Source of the DNA: Desulfotruncus alcoholivorax DSM 16058
GTDB lineage: Bacteria > Bacillota > Desulfotomaculia > Desulfotomaculales > Desulfallaceae
Assembly: GCF_000430885.1 (NCBI RefSeq)
Contig: NZ_AUMW01000013.1
Coordinates: 1 to 64,000, forward strand
Reading direction: 5' to 3'
Length of the DNA: 64,000 nucleotides
Shown: positions 34,805 to 43,798 of the stretch, one piece after another
Position numbering within the stretch: the stretch's first letter is position 1
How the letters are laid out: every line of letters starts with the position of its first letter
Translations under genes and position numbers: made by a program
The notes under the pieces: model-generated
Seen by the model: the letters and a program-made list of their open reading frames with translations, nothing else
Told to the model about the DNA's origin: nothing
The model's database searches: none

Positions 34805-35713
34805 ATGACGGCACAAGATATGAAAGTGACAACAGAGGCCGCCGGCATGGCTATGGAACCGGCAATCAGGGCTCCCTGGATGGAAGGCATACAGCGTCTG
34901 CTACGCCAAAAAACAGCCATCTTTGGTCTTATAATTGTTTGCCTGCTGTTATTAACCGCCCTTCTGGCTCCGCTTATAGCGCCGTACGACCCCGTCGCCC
35001 CGGACCTGCCCAGCAGGCTGCAAGCTCCTTCGGCCACACATTTTCTGGGGACCGACGAGCTGGGGCGGGATATATTGAGCAGAATCATTTACGGCTCTCG
35101 TATTTCCATTCAGGTTGGAATACTGGCAGTTGGCATTTCTTTAATTTTTGGAACTTTCCTGGGGGCAATATCGGGCTATTTCGGGGGCAAGCCGGACATG
35201 ATCATCATGCGGGCTATCGATATCGTAATGGCTTTTCCTTACATCTTGCTGGCCATAGCTATAACGGCCATGCTGGGGCCCGGCCTTAATAATGCCATGA
35301 TTGCCATAGGCATAGTGGGTATACCTATCTATGCCAGGGTGGTACGGGGCGCGGTTCTCTCAGTAAAAGAAATGGAGTACATCGAAGCAGCCAAAGTCAG
35401 TGGCTGCAACAGCCTCAGAATTATCATGAAACACGTGCTGCCCAATTGCCTGGCCCCCCTGATTGTGCAGGCCACACTGGGTATTGGGACTGCCATTTTA
35501 GATGCAGCCGGATTGAGTTTTCTTGGTCTTGGGGCCCAGCCGCCCAAACCGGAATGGGGCATCATGTTGAATAAAGGGAAGGACGTAATGCATATTGCTC
35601 CCTGGGTGATTATGTTCCCCGGCATAGCAATACTTTTTACGGTTTTGGGGTTCAACCTGCTGGGCGACGGCCTGCGGGACGCACTGGATCCCCGTCTTAG
35701 AAACACCAATTAG
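34805..35713 (+). CDS. Dipeptide/oligopeptide ABC transporter permease (DppC/OppC type)
   Basis: 302 residues with six membrane segments. HFLGTDELGRDILSRIIYGSR is the DppC hallmark, and YIEAAKVSGCNSLRIIMKHV is the coupling motif. AGGAGG lies 8 nt before ATG 34805 and only 10 nt separates it from the previous stop. Last gene of the operon, followed by a hairpin terminator. Confidence 0.94.
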   Translation: MTAQDMKVTTEAAGMAMEPAIRAPWMEGIQRLLRQKTAIFGLIIVCLLLLTALLAPLIAPYDPVAPDLPSRLQAPSATHFLGTDELGRDILSRIIYGSRISIQVGILAVGISLIFGTFLGAISGYFGGKPDMIIMRAIDIVMAFPYILLAIAITAMLGPGLNNAMIAIGIVGIPIYARVVRGAVLSVKEMEYIEAAKVSGCNSLRIIMKHVLPNCLAPLIVQATLGIGTAILDAAGLSFLGLGAQPPKPEWGIMLNKGKDVMHIAPWVIMFPGIAILFTVLGFNLLGDGLRDALDPRLRNTN

Positions 35714-35742
35714 CTGCCGGTAAAATAATAATTATCCCCCTC

Positions 35743-35769
35743 AAACACAGCTCACGCTGTGTTTTATTT
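35743..35769 (+). terminator. Terminator of the dpp-type operon
   Basis: AAACACAGC-TCAC-GCTGTGTTT followed by TATTTC. Confidence 0.75.
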
Positions 35770-35800
35770 CACTATAGAAATCTACATCGGGCCATAAATT

Positions 35801-35835
35801 GGGGACATCCATACGAAGAAGGTGTGTCCCTTTTC
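35801..35835. repeat. Palindromic GGGGACA repeat (family R), copy 2
   Basis: GGGGACATCCATACGAAGAA then GGTGTGTCCCTTTTC. Diverged member of the family. Confidence 0.6.
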
Positions 35836-35882
35836 CGCTTCGGAGGCCTGTCTTGCGGGGAGTGAAACGACGTGGCAATACC

Positions 35883-35953
35883 AAGCTGAGATTGCTTCGC
35901 TGCGCTCGTAATGACAATACCTGCCGAAAAGCAACTCACAATGACAGTTCATT
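35883..35953 (+). repeat. Dispersed repeat family D, copy 1
   Basis: AAGCTGAGATTGCTTCGCTG then CGCTCGTAATGACA. A second copy is at 51281-51345 (AAGTTGAGATTGCTTCGCTG...). The rest of 35714-36183 is non-coding repeat DNA. Confidence 0.75.
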
Positions 35954-36029
35954 GCCAAGACATTATTTGGAACAACACAAAAGGGGGAGGTTTTTTGAGA
36001 CGGGCAACGAATCATTGATAACTGTAGCC

Positions 36030-36142
36030 CCATGCCGCTGGCGCGGTGCCTAAAATTAAGATGAAAAATAGCTGACATAGGCAAGACGATCCGGTGGATT
36101 CCAGGAGTAAGCGGCACCAGCAGAGGATGATAAAGGGGTGTA
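36030..36142 (+). repeat. Dispersed repeat family P, copy 2 (two parts)
   Basis: A CCATGCCGCTGGCGCGGTGCC head at 36030-36050, and separately GCGGCACCAGCAGAGGATGA at 36111-36130. Both match parts of the 62658 copy. Confidence 0.55.
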
Positions 36143-36183
36143 GGGGAACTAAAGCGGCGCCAACAGAAGAGAGGACGAATCAT

Positions 36184-36783
36184 TTGCGAAAGTTAATTTT
36201 ATCTTTATGCATGGTGATAACAATATCCATAGCCCTTTTTCTCCCGGGGCCGGCGCGCCAATTTGGAAGTCAAGCAGCCTGGACAGTGCCGCATCTTCCA
36301 TACCCCATTGCCAAGAAACGAGCCCTGGTTACTCCGGTGGGCCAAAGCACGGACGGGTTAATCGTGTCCGAGATGCTTCGGGAATTAAACATTTCCCACT
36401 CCTTCCGCCGCGCAGCCACAGGTGAAGATTTAACCCAGTGGTATGAAAGCCTGGTTTTAGTCCTTGGTTATAGCGATACGGGCCTGCATAAGGTTGGCCT
36501 GAGCATGGATGATGAAATCAAGCGGGTCCAGGGCCTAATATCTGCAGCACGGCAAAAAGGATGCGCTGTAATTGTAATACACCTGGGAGGCAAAAACCGC
36601 CGTAATTCCAAAGATGATATTTTGATTAATGAATTTGCAGCTCAGGCTAATTACCTTGTGGTGGTCAAGGAAAGTGATTTCGACAAACTGTTCAGCAGAA
36701 TAGCGGCGGAAAGGGGAACCCCTTTTACCGTATCGCCGGGCATTCTTTACCTGAAACCACCCCTTAACTCAGCTTTCCGGTAG
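36184..36783 (+). CDS. Secreted protein, DUF6305-like
   Basis: 199 residues from TTG 36184, preceded 8 nt upstream by GAGAGGA. The N-terminus (RKLILSLCMVITISIALFL) is a signal peptide or anchor. The remainder has an alternating alpha/beta pattern with KRALVTPVGQSTDG and VIVIHLGGKNRR, reminiscent of DUF6305 proteins; this family call is tentative. A longer in-frame start at 36094 reads through repeat DNA and is rejected. The stop lies 11 nt before the histidine kinase gene, so it may be a sensory accessory of that system. Confidence 0.65.
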   Translation: MRKLILSLCMVITISIALFLPGPARQFGSQAAWTVPHLPYPIAKKRALVTPVGQSTDGLIVSEMLRELNISHSFRRAATGEDLTQWYESLVLVLGYSDTGLHKVGLSMDDEIKRVQGLISAARQKGCAVIVIHLGGKNRRNSKDDILINEFAAQANYLVVVKESDFDKLFSRIAAERGTPFTVSPGILYLKPPLNSAFR

Positions 36784-36794
36784 CAGGTGAAAAT

Positions 36795-38171
36795 ATGACG
36801 GGGAAAAACCTGTTCAGCCCGCTCAGCGGCCTTTTATTAATATTTTTCTCTGTTGCCATGATTTTTCTTTTAGAACCATGGCTTTTTCTGGTTATTGATA
36901 AAATAGAGGCCAGTATTATCAATATGAACAGCAGCCTGTTGGTACTGGCAGCAGGTCTTTACTCCCTGATCAAAACAGCAGCAGCTTTACCTCTGCTGAT
37001 GGGCAGCCTGATTATTAGCAACGAAGCGGTAAACAAGCTGTTCCCGGATAAAATTAACAGGTATGCGGAATTTGCCGTTAACCTGATGATTATTGCCTCC
37101 ATTTATTACCTGGTATTATTGCTGACCGAAAACCACCCCGGTCTATACGTTCCGCTGATTATGACCTGCTTTTTATTTTTTACCGCCACCCCGGGCCATA
37201 AAAAACTCTGGGTTATTCACAGGTGCACCACCACCGCACAGCTTCTTCTAGGGTGTTACTGGCTGGACCTGTCCCCCTCATTGGGAGCGATAGGTGTGGG
37301 AAAAGACGAGGTGGCTGTGAGCATGAAACTGGCTGCCACCTTTCTTCAATCGGCAGCGGTAATGGATTTTATCAGTATGTCTTTTTTTATCCCGCTGGTT
37401 GCCATAGCCTTTATAACTTCTTTTTTAATCAATAACCACTATAAAGAATTAAAACATATGGAAAAAGACAAACAGCGGGAAAACCAGCTGCAGCAATACC
37501 GGCTGCAGCTGGTTCAGGCAAGGTCTCTTCAAGAGATGCACTCACTGGTGCACGATTTAAAAACGCCGCTGACCACTATCAACGGTCTTTGCTCGTTGCT
37601 GGAGATGAAATACGGGCAGGATGCCAAAAACCGGCAATATTTTCATCGAATTGACCGTTCTGTTCAAAACATGAATGAAATGATTTCCGAAATACTATAT
37701 GAGAACATAAAAAGGGAAATAACCATATCCGATCTAATTAATTATGTAAGGGCGCAACTTGTCCCTGAAAAAATGGAGCAGCAGCTTGAATTTAACGTTG
37801 AAAACCCTGACAGAATCATCAAGGTCAACCGGATTAGGTTTGCCCGGGCGATGATCAACCTGGTTGAAAACGCTTTAGAAGCTACCAGGGACGTTAAGCA
37901 AGGAAAAATCAGAATAATAACCAGGGACATGTCGGAAGAAACATGTTTTTCAGTTATTGACAACGGGGTAGGGATATCCACGGAAAATTTGAACAAAATT
38001 TGGATCACTGGCTTCAGCACCAAAAATACTTCCGGACTGGGGTTATCCTTCGTAAAAAAAGTCGTTGAGGATCACGGAGGAGAAATCGAGGTTTCAAGCG
38101 CATCCGGGATTGGGACCACCTTTAACATCAGGTTACGGGGGGAAGACGATTGGCTCGGGAAAAAAAGTTAG
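36795..38171 (+). CDS. Sensor histidine kinase
   Basis: 458 residues. Five or six membrane segments fill about residues 10-215. A coiled coil, an H-box LVHDLKTPLTTING and an ATPase domain with NLVENALEAT, DNGVGIS and GLGLSFVKK follow. The HDLKTP H-box is a variant form. AGCAGGTGA precedes ATG 36795. The 3' end overlaps the response regulator by 22 nt, indicating a cognate pair. Confidence 0.92.
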   Translation: MTGKNLFSPLSGLLLIFFSVAMIFLLEPWLFLVIDKIEASIINMNSSLLVLAAGLYSLIKTAAALPLLMGSLIISNEAVNKLFPDKINRYAEFAVNLMIIASIYYLVLLLTENHPGLYVPLIMTCFLFFTATPGHKKLWVIHRCTTTAQLLLGCYWLDLSPSLGAIGVGKDEVAVSMKLAATFLQSAAVMDFISMSFFIPLVAIAFITSFLINNHYKELKHMEKDKQRENQLQQYRLQLVQARSLQEMHSLVHDLKTPLTTINGLCSLLEMKYGQDAKNRQYFHRIDRSVQNMNEMISEILYENIKREITISDLINYVRAQLVPEKMEQQLEFNVENPDRIIKVNRIRFARAMINLVENALEATRDVKQGKIRIITRDMSEETCFSVIDNGVGISTENLNKIWITGFSTKNTSGLGLSFVKKVVEDHGGEIEVSSASGIGTTFNIRLRGEDDWLGKKS

Positions 38172-38839
38172 TTCTGGTTATTGATGACGATGAGGATATC
38201 CGCTTCACCATAACGGAGATATGTTCACAGGCCGGGCTGGACGCAACATCCGCGCCTGATGGCCAGGAAGGACTGGTATTGTTCACGGAAAAAAAACCGG
38301 ACATTATCCTGGTTGACTATCACATGCCCAAAATGGACGGGCTGGCTACGGTCAAAGCGATCCGCGGAACTGACGAGACAGTTCCGGTGTTAGTGTTAAC
38401 CGTGGACGAAAGACAGCAAATTGCCGACGCCTTCCTGGACGCGGGAGCAACGGATTTTGCTCTTAAACCAATCAAAGCACCGGACTTAATCAGCAGAATC
38501 AATGTAAATATTAGAATCGGCATATTACTAAAAGAATCGGTAAGGGGACAAAAGGAAGTGTTTATAGATAAGGGTATTAATAACGCTACCCTTAAACTTA
38601 TCGTAAATTGCCTGAAAACCACCGGCAGCACACTGGCCATCGAGGACATCTGCCGGCAAGTGAGCCTGGCTTACCCCACTGTTCACCGTTACCTGCAGTA
38701 TCTGGTTGAAACAGGCAACGCAGGTTTTGATATTTATTACGGTTGCGCCAGTAAGAGAGGCCGGCCCCGCAACCTGTATTACCTTACAGGCCGTGGGGAG
38801 GCAATGTCCAATAATTTTAGTTGTCCAGACAGGTCCTGA
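38150..38839 (+). CDS. Response regulator, receiver plus HTH (CitB/DcuR-like)
   Basis: 229 residues. The N-terminal receiver has DDDED, the phospho-Asp in ILVDYHMPKMDG and the Lys in ALKPIKAP. The C-terminal helix-turn-helix (ICRQVSLAYPTVHRYLQYL, then KRGRPRNLYYL) resembles CitB-family regulators of carboxylate metabolism. The start is TTG 38150 inside the kinase gene, with GGGGGGAAG upstream. Its 3' end overlaps the convergent HMG-CoA lyase gene by 23 nt. Confidence 0.9.
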   Translation: MAREKKLVLVIDDDEDIRFTITEICSQAGLDATSAPDGQEGLVLFTEKKPDIILVDYHMPKMDGLATVKAIRGTDETVPVLVLTVDERQQIADAFLDAGATDFALKPIKAPDLISRINVNIRIGILLKESVRGQKEVFIDKGINNATLKLIVNCLKTTGSTLAIEDICRQVSLAYPTVHRYLQYLVETGNAGFDIYYGCASKRGRPRNLYYLTGRGEAMSNNFSCPDRS

Positions 38840-39686
38840 TATTTCGGGTACACCGGTTGATCCGTTCCAGGTCAATACCCGTATCAATACCCATCTCATG
38901 CAGAAGTTTTATTGTCTCCCCTGTTGCTATATTGCCGGTAGCTCCCGGTATAAACGGGCAGCCTCCCAGCCCGCCCACCGAACTTTCAAGTACCGAAATT
39001 CCCGCAAGTATCCCCATAACAGTGTTGGCCATACCCATTCTACGAGTGTCATGCAGGTGCAAAGACCATGTTACACCGGGGTGGTTTCCTTTTAATTCTG
39101 TTACAAGCTCATATACCTGCCGGGGATTGCCCATCCCCGCCGTGTCAGCCAGGGTGATCTCCCTTATGCCTGCATTCAGCATACCATCAACAACCCTGTT
39201 AACTTCATCAAATCTTATTTTACCCTGGTAAGGACAGCCGAAAGCCGTGGCTACTGCCCCACGAACGTTAATCTCTCCTGCCGCCATGCGGCAAATTTTA
39301 TCTAAGCCTTCCATTGACTCATCTATGGAACGGTTTAAATTGGCACGGTTATGAGCCTCGCTGGCCGACACCACCACTACAACTTCACGAAGATGCGTGT
39401 GCGTCATGGCCAAAGCCCGCTCCATACCTCTGACATTGCCCACCAGGGCACTTATTATCACCTCAGGTCCCGGTTCGGTCAATCCTTCAAGCAATTTTTC
39501 CGCGTCACCCAACTGCGGCACTGTCCCGGGGTGGACAAAGGAAGTAGCCTCTATGGCTACAACCCCTGCCTCAATTAAATCATTGATTAAAGCAATTTTT
39601 TTATCCGTGGACAATATTGCTTTCTCATTTTGCAGCCCGTCCCTGGGACCTACTTCCCTGATTAAAATTTTATCCGGCCAACGCAT
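38817..39686 (-). CDS. Hydroxymethylglutaryl-CoA lyase
   Basis: 289 residues. Cleaves HMG-CoA to acetyl-CoA and acetoacetate, the last step of leucine degradation. The TIM-barrel metal site shows REVGPRDGLQNE and LHLHDTRRMG. The catalytic loop is GGLGGCPFIPGATGN with the essential Cys. ATG 39686 is chosen for its upstream GGGGG; a longer in-frame start reaches into the HMGL-like gene. Last gene of the acyl-CoA cluster. Confidence 0.92.
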   Translation of the reverse strand: MRWPDKILIREVGPRDGLQNEKAILSTDKKIALINDLIEAGVVAIEATSFVHPGTVPQLGDAEKLLEGLTEPGPEVIISALVGNVRGMERALAMTHTHLREVVVVVSASEAHNRANLNRSIDESMEGLDKICRMAAGEINVRGAVATAFGCPYQGKIRFDEVNRVVDGMLNAGIREITLADTAGMGNPRQVYELVTELKGNHPGVTWSLHLHDTRRMGMANTVMGILAGISVLESSVGGLGGCPFIPGATGNIATGETIKLLHEMGIDTGIDLERINRCTRNIRTCLDN

Positions 39687-39708
39687 ATAAACCCCCGGCG
39701 CTATTTTA

Positions 39709-40725
39709 TTAGAACCCGGTAGCTTCCTTGGGAATGCGACCGGTCCTGATACACTCACTGCGCAATCTGCGGTTAAGAATTTTTTCCATCGTCCGTCCTA
39801 TTTCCAGCACCCTGTCAACGTCAACCCCTGTGTCAATGCCCATTTCATCCATCATTACCACCATGTCCTCGGTGGACACCAGCCCGACTATATTGGGGTC
39901 TTGGTAATAATAGGATCCTGTTCCGGCAACAGGAGTACCGTCAACAAAATTGGCCGGTTGCCCGCCGGTGCCGCCCATTGTGCTTTCAAAGCGGATAATA
40001 CCCGCTTGAAGTGCAGCCAGAACATTGGCCAGACCCCAACCCCTGGTCACATGAAAGTGAGCCACGTGTAAATTGGGGTCGGGCAAAGCATCGAGGATCA
40101 TCGAAAAATACTCGTATACTTTATTGGGCGGGGCAGAGCCGTCGTGATCAGCGTGTTCTATGTCATCCGCGCCTAAATCCAGGTATCTTTTGGTGAATTC
40201 CACGGCCTTTTTCAATTCTGTCGGTCCTTCTATGGGGCAGCCCCAAATGGTACTAACGGTGCCATTGACCTTAATACCCGCGTCATGGGCCTTCTTTATG
40301 CACTCTTCGGTCATTTTCCAATAACCCTTGTGATCAAGCCCGGAGTTTTTATACATATGCGAAGGCGAGGTTGACACCATCTGCAAAATACGGGTGGGGC
40401 CATAGCCTTTTTGCTTTAATTCAATGGCGCGGTCCACAGCCTTTTCCCGGATGGTTATTGCTGTCAGTTCTGTTTCCGGCAGTTTTTCCTTAATCCTTTT
40501 TGAATTATACAGCATTTTAAACAGTTCTTCAGCGTCGGCAAACTGGGGCATCCCTCTGGGGTTACCCAAATTAGTAACTTCAACTTCTTTAAAGCCGGCC
40601 AGAATCAGCTCTTCCAATACCCACAATTTGGCCCGGGTGGGAATGGTAAACTCCTCATGCTGGAAACCGTCCCTGACGGTAATTTCACCAAGTCTAACCT
40701 TTTTGGGGTACTTCAATTGAAACAT
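39709..40725 (-). CDS. HMGL-like (pyruvate carboxyltransferase family) lyase or synthase
   Basis: 338 residues of the same DRE-TIM superfamily as HMG-CoA lyase. It shows GEITVRDGFQHEEF and HVAHFHVTRGWG, and GGTGGQPANF in place of the lyase GGLGGCPF loop, so the catalytic Cys is missing. It is therefore unlikely to be a second HMG-CoA lyase. It may condense or cleave a related acyl-CoA or keto acid. It lies 22 nt upstream of the lyase gene, in the same operon. Confidence 0.85.
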   Translation of the reverse strand: MFQLKYPKKVRLGEITVRDGFQHEEFTIPTRAKLWVLEELILAGFKEVEVTNLGNPRGMPQFADAEELFKMLYNSKRIKEKLPETELTAITIREKAVDRAIELKQKGYGPTRILQMVSTSPSHMYKNSGLDHKGYWKMTEECIKKAHDAGIKVNGTVSTIWGCPIEGPTELKKAVEFTKRYLDLGADDIEHADHDGSAPPNKVYEYFSMILDALPDPNLHVAHFHVTRGWGLANVLAALQAGIIRFESTMGGTGGQPANFVDGTPVAGTGSYYYQDPNIVGLVSTEDMVVMMDEMGIDTGVDVDRVLEIGRTMEKILNRRLRSECIRTGRIPKEATGF

Positions 40726-40758
40726 ACTTATACCTCCCGTATTTATTTTTCCGTCTGG

Positions 40759-41541
40759 TTATCTGCCCTTGTACACCGGCTTGCGTTTTTCATTAAATGC
40801 CAGCAACCCTTCGTCACGATCCTCGGTGGTTAAACAAACATTATAACATTCAGCCTCCAGCGCCAGGGCGGTATGCAATTCCAGCTCCACACCCAGGTTA
40901 ATCGCCCGCTTGGCCTGCCGCAGCGCCACCGGCCCGTTCTTGGTTATTTCCCGCATGATTTCCATGGTTTTTTCCATCAGTTTGTCAGCGGGAACAACGT
41001 GGTTGACCAACCCGATCTCATAAGCCTCCCCGGCACCGATGCGCCGGCCGGTAAATATCAATTCCTTGGCTTTATTCCGGCCAATCACCCGGGGCAGCAG
41101 TTGGGTGCCTCCCCCACCCGGGATGATAGCCAGCCCCACTTCCGGCAACCCGAAGGCAGCCTGTTCCGATGCAATGATAAAGTCACAGCAAAGGGCAAAT
41201 TCACAGCCCCCGCCCAGGGCAAACCCGTTAACAGCAGCCACCAAAGGTTTGGGAAACTCGGCCACCGCGGTAAAAGCCTTGACGAATAAGGCCCGCTGTT
41301 TCTTCATTTCCTCACGTGTCATGTTCTTTCTTTCCTTTAAATCGGCTCCCACACAGAAGGCCTTGTCCCCCTCAGCAGTAAACACAGCGGCAAAAACTTC
41401 ATCGTCCAGTTCCAGCTCCTCCAATGCGGCCAGGATCTCCCCGGCTGTTTGGGTGCTGATGGCGTTCATGGCCTGGGGGCGGTTAAACGCCATAACAGCA
41501 ATGTGCCCGTCCCTGGTCAGCTTGATATTTTCATATTGCAT
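40759..41541 (-). CDS. Enoyl-CoA hydratase/isomerase, methylglutaconyl-CoA hydratase-like
   Basis: 260 residues of the crotonase family. The oxyanion-hole and catalytic segments are FCVGADLKERKNMTREEM and ALGGGCEFALCCDF, with GLAIIPGGGGTQLLPR. The GADLKERK variant is typical of AUH/LiuC methylglutaconyl-CoA hydratases, which fits the neighbouring HMG-CoA lyase and carboxyltransferase. The start is ATG 41541; an AGAAGGGAC site is 11 nt upstream. Confidence 0.88.
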   Translation of the reverse strand: MQYENIKLTRDGHIAVMAFNRPQAMNAISTQTAGEILAALEELELDDEVFAAVFTAEGDKAFCVGADLKERKNMTREEMKKQRALFVKAFTAVAEFPKPLVAAVNGFALGGGCEFALCCDFIIASEQAAFGLPEVGLAIIPGGGGTQLLPRVIGRNKAKELIFTGRRIGAGEAYEIGLVNHVVPADKLMEKTMEIMREITKNGPVALRQAKRAINLGVELELHTALALEAECYNVCLTTEDRDEGLLAFNEKRKPVYKGR

Positions 41542-41581
41542 TAATACCACGTCCCTTCTATAAGTTGGAGACATTCATACG

Positions 41582-41620
41582 TTGGGGACATTCCTCCGAA
41601 GGAGGTGTGTCCCCTTTCCT
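41582..41620. repeat. Palindromic GGGGACA repeat (family R), copy 3
   Basis: TTGGGGACATTCCTCCGAAG then GAGGTGTGTCCCCTTTCCT. An adjacent partial copy GTTGGAGACATTCATAC is at 41564-41580. It sits between two genes of the acyl-CoA operon. Confidence 0.8.
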
Positions 41621-43168
41621 CTAAACGGGGTACACGGGGTGTTTGCGCTCGACAAACTGCTTATCTTTAGATTCATAGAGGGCAAATCTGCGGATTAACT
41701 CATCCCGCAATTCGGCTCCACTCACTATATGATCCACTACCAGTTCCGAAGACAGGCGATAGATATCTACATCTTTGGCATATTCCTCGCGTTTTTGCTG
41801 GACAAATGCAGGCCGTTCCTCCGGCGGCAGAGCCATAATCTTATTTTCATATACAGCATTCACCGCCGCCTGGGGTCCCATCACCGCAATCATTGCCGTG
41901 GGCAGCGCCATGCAGCAGTCCGGTTCAAAGGCCGGTCCACACATGGCATAAAGACCGGCTCCGTATGCTTTGCGAACCACCACTGAGACCTTGGGCACAG
42001 TAGCCTGCGACATGGCCGAAATCATTTTCGCCCCGTGGCGGATGATACCCTGGCGTTCAACGGCTGACCCGATCATAAAACCTGGCACATCCATCAGGAA
42101 CAACAAAGGTATATTAAATGCATCACATAAATTCATAAACTTGGCAGCTTTATCTGCCGAATCCACAAATAGTACGCCGCCTTTTTCCATGGACTGGTTG
42201 GCCAGTATGCCAACCACACGCCCGTCAATGCGGGCCAGCCCCGTAATCAATTCGGGAGCAAACAGTTTCTTTATTTCAAACCAACTGCCCCTGTCTACCA
42301 GCCTATGAATTACCTCGTACATATCAAAGGGGGTATTCTCCTCAGCGGGCACAATTTCTTCTATATCCCGCCCCCCAACCGGGGGCCGCGCATCCACCAG
42401 AGGCGTCTTTTCTTGATAATTCTGGGGCATGTAAGTCAGGTAACGGCGGCAGGCTTCAATGGCCTCTTGTTCCGTTGCCGCCAGTAGATCCCCACACCCG
42501 CTGACAGTGCAGTGCATCCGGGCCCCGCCCATTTCTTCCAGTGTAACCTTTTCGAAAATCACCATTTCCGCCATTCTGGGCGAGCCTAAATACATGCTGG
42601 CATTGCCATCCACCATAAACACAACGTCGCAAAAAGCGGGAATATACGCCCCACCCGCCGCTGAGGGGCCAAACAGCAAACAAATCTGTGGAATCATGCC
42701 GGACATTTTTACTTCATTGTAGAATATTCTGCCGGCTCCGCGACGCCCGGGAAACATCTCTATCTGGTCGGTTATCCTGGCCCCGGCCGAGTCAACCAGG
42801 TAAAGCATCGGCACTTTCAAATTAATAGCCGTTTCCTGGATCCGGATAATTTTCTCCACTGTGCGCCAGCCCCAGGAACCCGCCTTAATTGTAGAATCAT
42901 TGGCCATTAAACACACTGTCCTGCCGTGAATTTTACCCACCGCAGTGACAACGCCGTCTGCCGGCAGCCCGTCCGCCAGATTGTTGGCATACAAGCCATC
43001 CTCCACCATAATTGACCCGGGATCCAGTAAAAGTTCGATCCTTTCCCTGGCAAAGAGTTTGCCCTTTTTAGCGTTACTTTCGTGGTATTTCCTTGCTCCG
43101 CCCTTTTTAATTTCTGATTCTTTTTCTTTAAGTTCCAGGTCAAGCACCTTTAATTCCTTACCTGCCAT
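41621..43168 (-). CDS. Acyl-CoA carboxylase, carboxyltransferase (beta) subunit
   Basis: 515 residues, the length typical of PccB/MccB/AccD5-type subunits. KLFARERIELLLDPGS and the crotonase-like oxyanion glycines in GPSAAGGAYIPAF and AYGAGLYAMCG are present. Given the following hydratase and HMG-CoA lyase, methylcrotonyl-CoA carboxylase is the best guess. Propionyl-CoA carboxylase, methylmalonyl-CoA decarboxylase or glutaconyl-CoA decarboxylase alpha remain possible, since no biotin subunit is in the window. First gene of the operon, behind a sigma-54 promoter match. Confidence 0.9.
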   Translation of the reverse strand: MAGKELKVLDLELKEKESEIKKGGARKYHESNAKKGKLFARERIELLLDPGSIMVEDGLYANNLADGLPADGVVTAVGKIHGRTVCLMANDSTIKAGSWGWRTVEKIIRIQETAINLKVPMLYLVDSAGARITDQIEMFPGRRGAGRIFYNEVKMSGMIPQICLLFGPSAAGGAYIPAFCDVVFMVDGNASMYLGSPRMAEMVIFEKVTLEEMGGARMHCTVSGCGDLLAATEQEAIEACRRYLTYMPQNYQEKTPLVDARPPVGGRDIEEIVPAEENTPFDMYEVIHRLVDRGSWFEIKKLFAPELITGLARIDGRVVGILANQSMEKGGVLFVDSADKAAKFMNLCDAFNIPLLFLMDVPGFMIGSAVERQGIIRHGAKMISAMSQATVPKVSVVVRKAYGAGLYAMCGPAFEPDCCMALPTAMIAVMGPQAAVNAVYENKIMALPPEERPAFVQQKREEYAKDVDIYRLSSELVVDHIVSGAELRDELIRRFALYESKDKQFVERKHPVYPV

Positions 43169-43318
43169 GTTTACTCAACTCCAATTCTATATTTAGTGTA
43201 AATCTTTTGTTACACATTTACCTTTTGAGTGAATTTTTCGACTTTTTACTGCAAAAGCCACATAACATTTACTTAACAACCACCTCCCGGGTGCTATAAA
43301 AAATATGATAATTTATTG

Positions 43319-43334
43319 AGCAAGAATAATGCCA
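43319..43334 (-). promoter_or_regulatory. Sigma-54 promoter upstream of the acyl-CoA carboxylase cluster
   Basis: Minus strand TGGCATTATTCTTGCT: GG and GC separated by exactly 10 nt, with TGGCA at -24 and TTGC at -12. Expected start near 43308, giving a leader of about 140 nt. Confidence 0.75.
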
Positions 43335-43479
43335 GTTAAAGTTGAAACTTTTGGGGAAGACCAGTGGTCATGAAACCCAATAAAATCAGGGTTTTTGGGT
43401 ACATCTCATCAACAACTGCCTGCAAGCAGGCATCAATGTATAGCCCCCCGTTAACAAAAACGTTGCCCGGGTTTACACA

Positions 43480-43560
43480 GAGGAAAGGGGACACACCTCC
43501 TTCGGAGGTATGTCGTTAGAGGAAAGGGGACACACCTCCTTCGGAGGTATGTCCCCAATT
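43480..43560. repeat. Two tandem palindromic GGGGACA repeats (family R), copies 4 and 5
   Basis: GAGGAAAGGGGACACACCTC, CTTCGGAGGTATGTC occurs twice, 39 nt apart (43480-43518 and 43519-43560). The arms CCTCC-TTCG-GGAGG form a tetraloop hairpin inside each copy. Confidence 0.9.
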
Positions 43561-43562
43561 TT

Positions 43563-43610
43563 TAAAAAAAAACGAAACCCCGGCCGTTATTGTTAAATTA
43601 ACGGCGGGGC
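43563..43610 (-). terminator. Terminator of the 43.6-kb small gene
   Basis: Minus strand: CCCCGCCGTTA pairs with TAACGGCCGGGG (one bulge), followed by TTTCGTTTTTTTTT. Confidence 0.8.
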
Positions 43611-43627
43611 TTAGATTTTAAACTCCC

Positions 43628-43798
43628 CTATTTGGTTGCCCTCAGGGGAATGATTTTAGTTGTTTTTGTATTACGGCTTGTTTGCCCGGCTTTACCTTTC
43701 CTCTCGCAGTTCAGTTCAGCCCGGCTCAATTCAATCTCAACAAATGGTTTTTCCAAATTTCTTTCCATCCATTTCAAGAAGTTTCTCATTAATGCCAT
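43628..43798 (-). CDS. Small protein, paralogue of the 44286-44474 product
   Basis: 56 residues from ATG 43798, with AAGGAG 11 nt upstream. The core KWMERNLEKPFVEIELSRAELN parallels NWMVQNLEEPFYKAELHRAE in the small protein 0.5 kb away. The C-terminus is basic here (no membrane helix), whereas the paralogue ends in one. Own terminator downstream. Unknown function. Confidence 0.6.
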   Translation of the reverse strand: MALMRNFLKWMERNLEKPFVEIELSRAELNCERKGKAGQTSRNTKTTKIIPLRATK

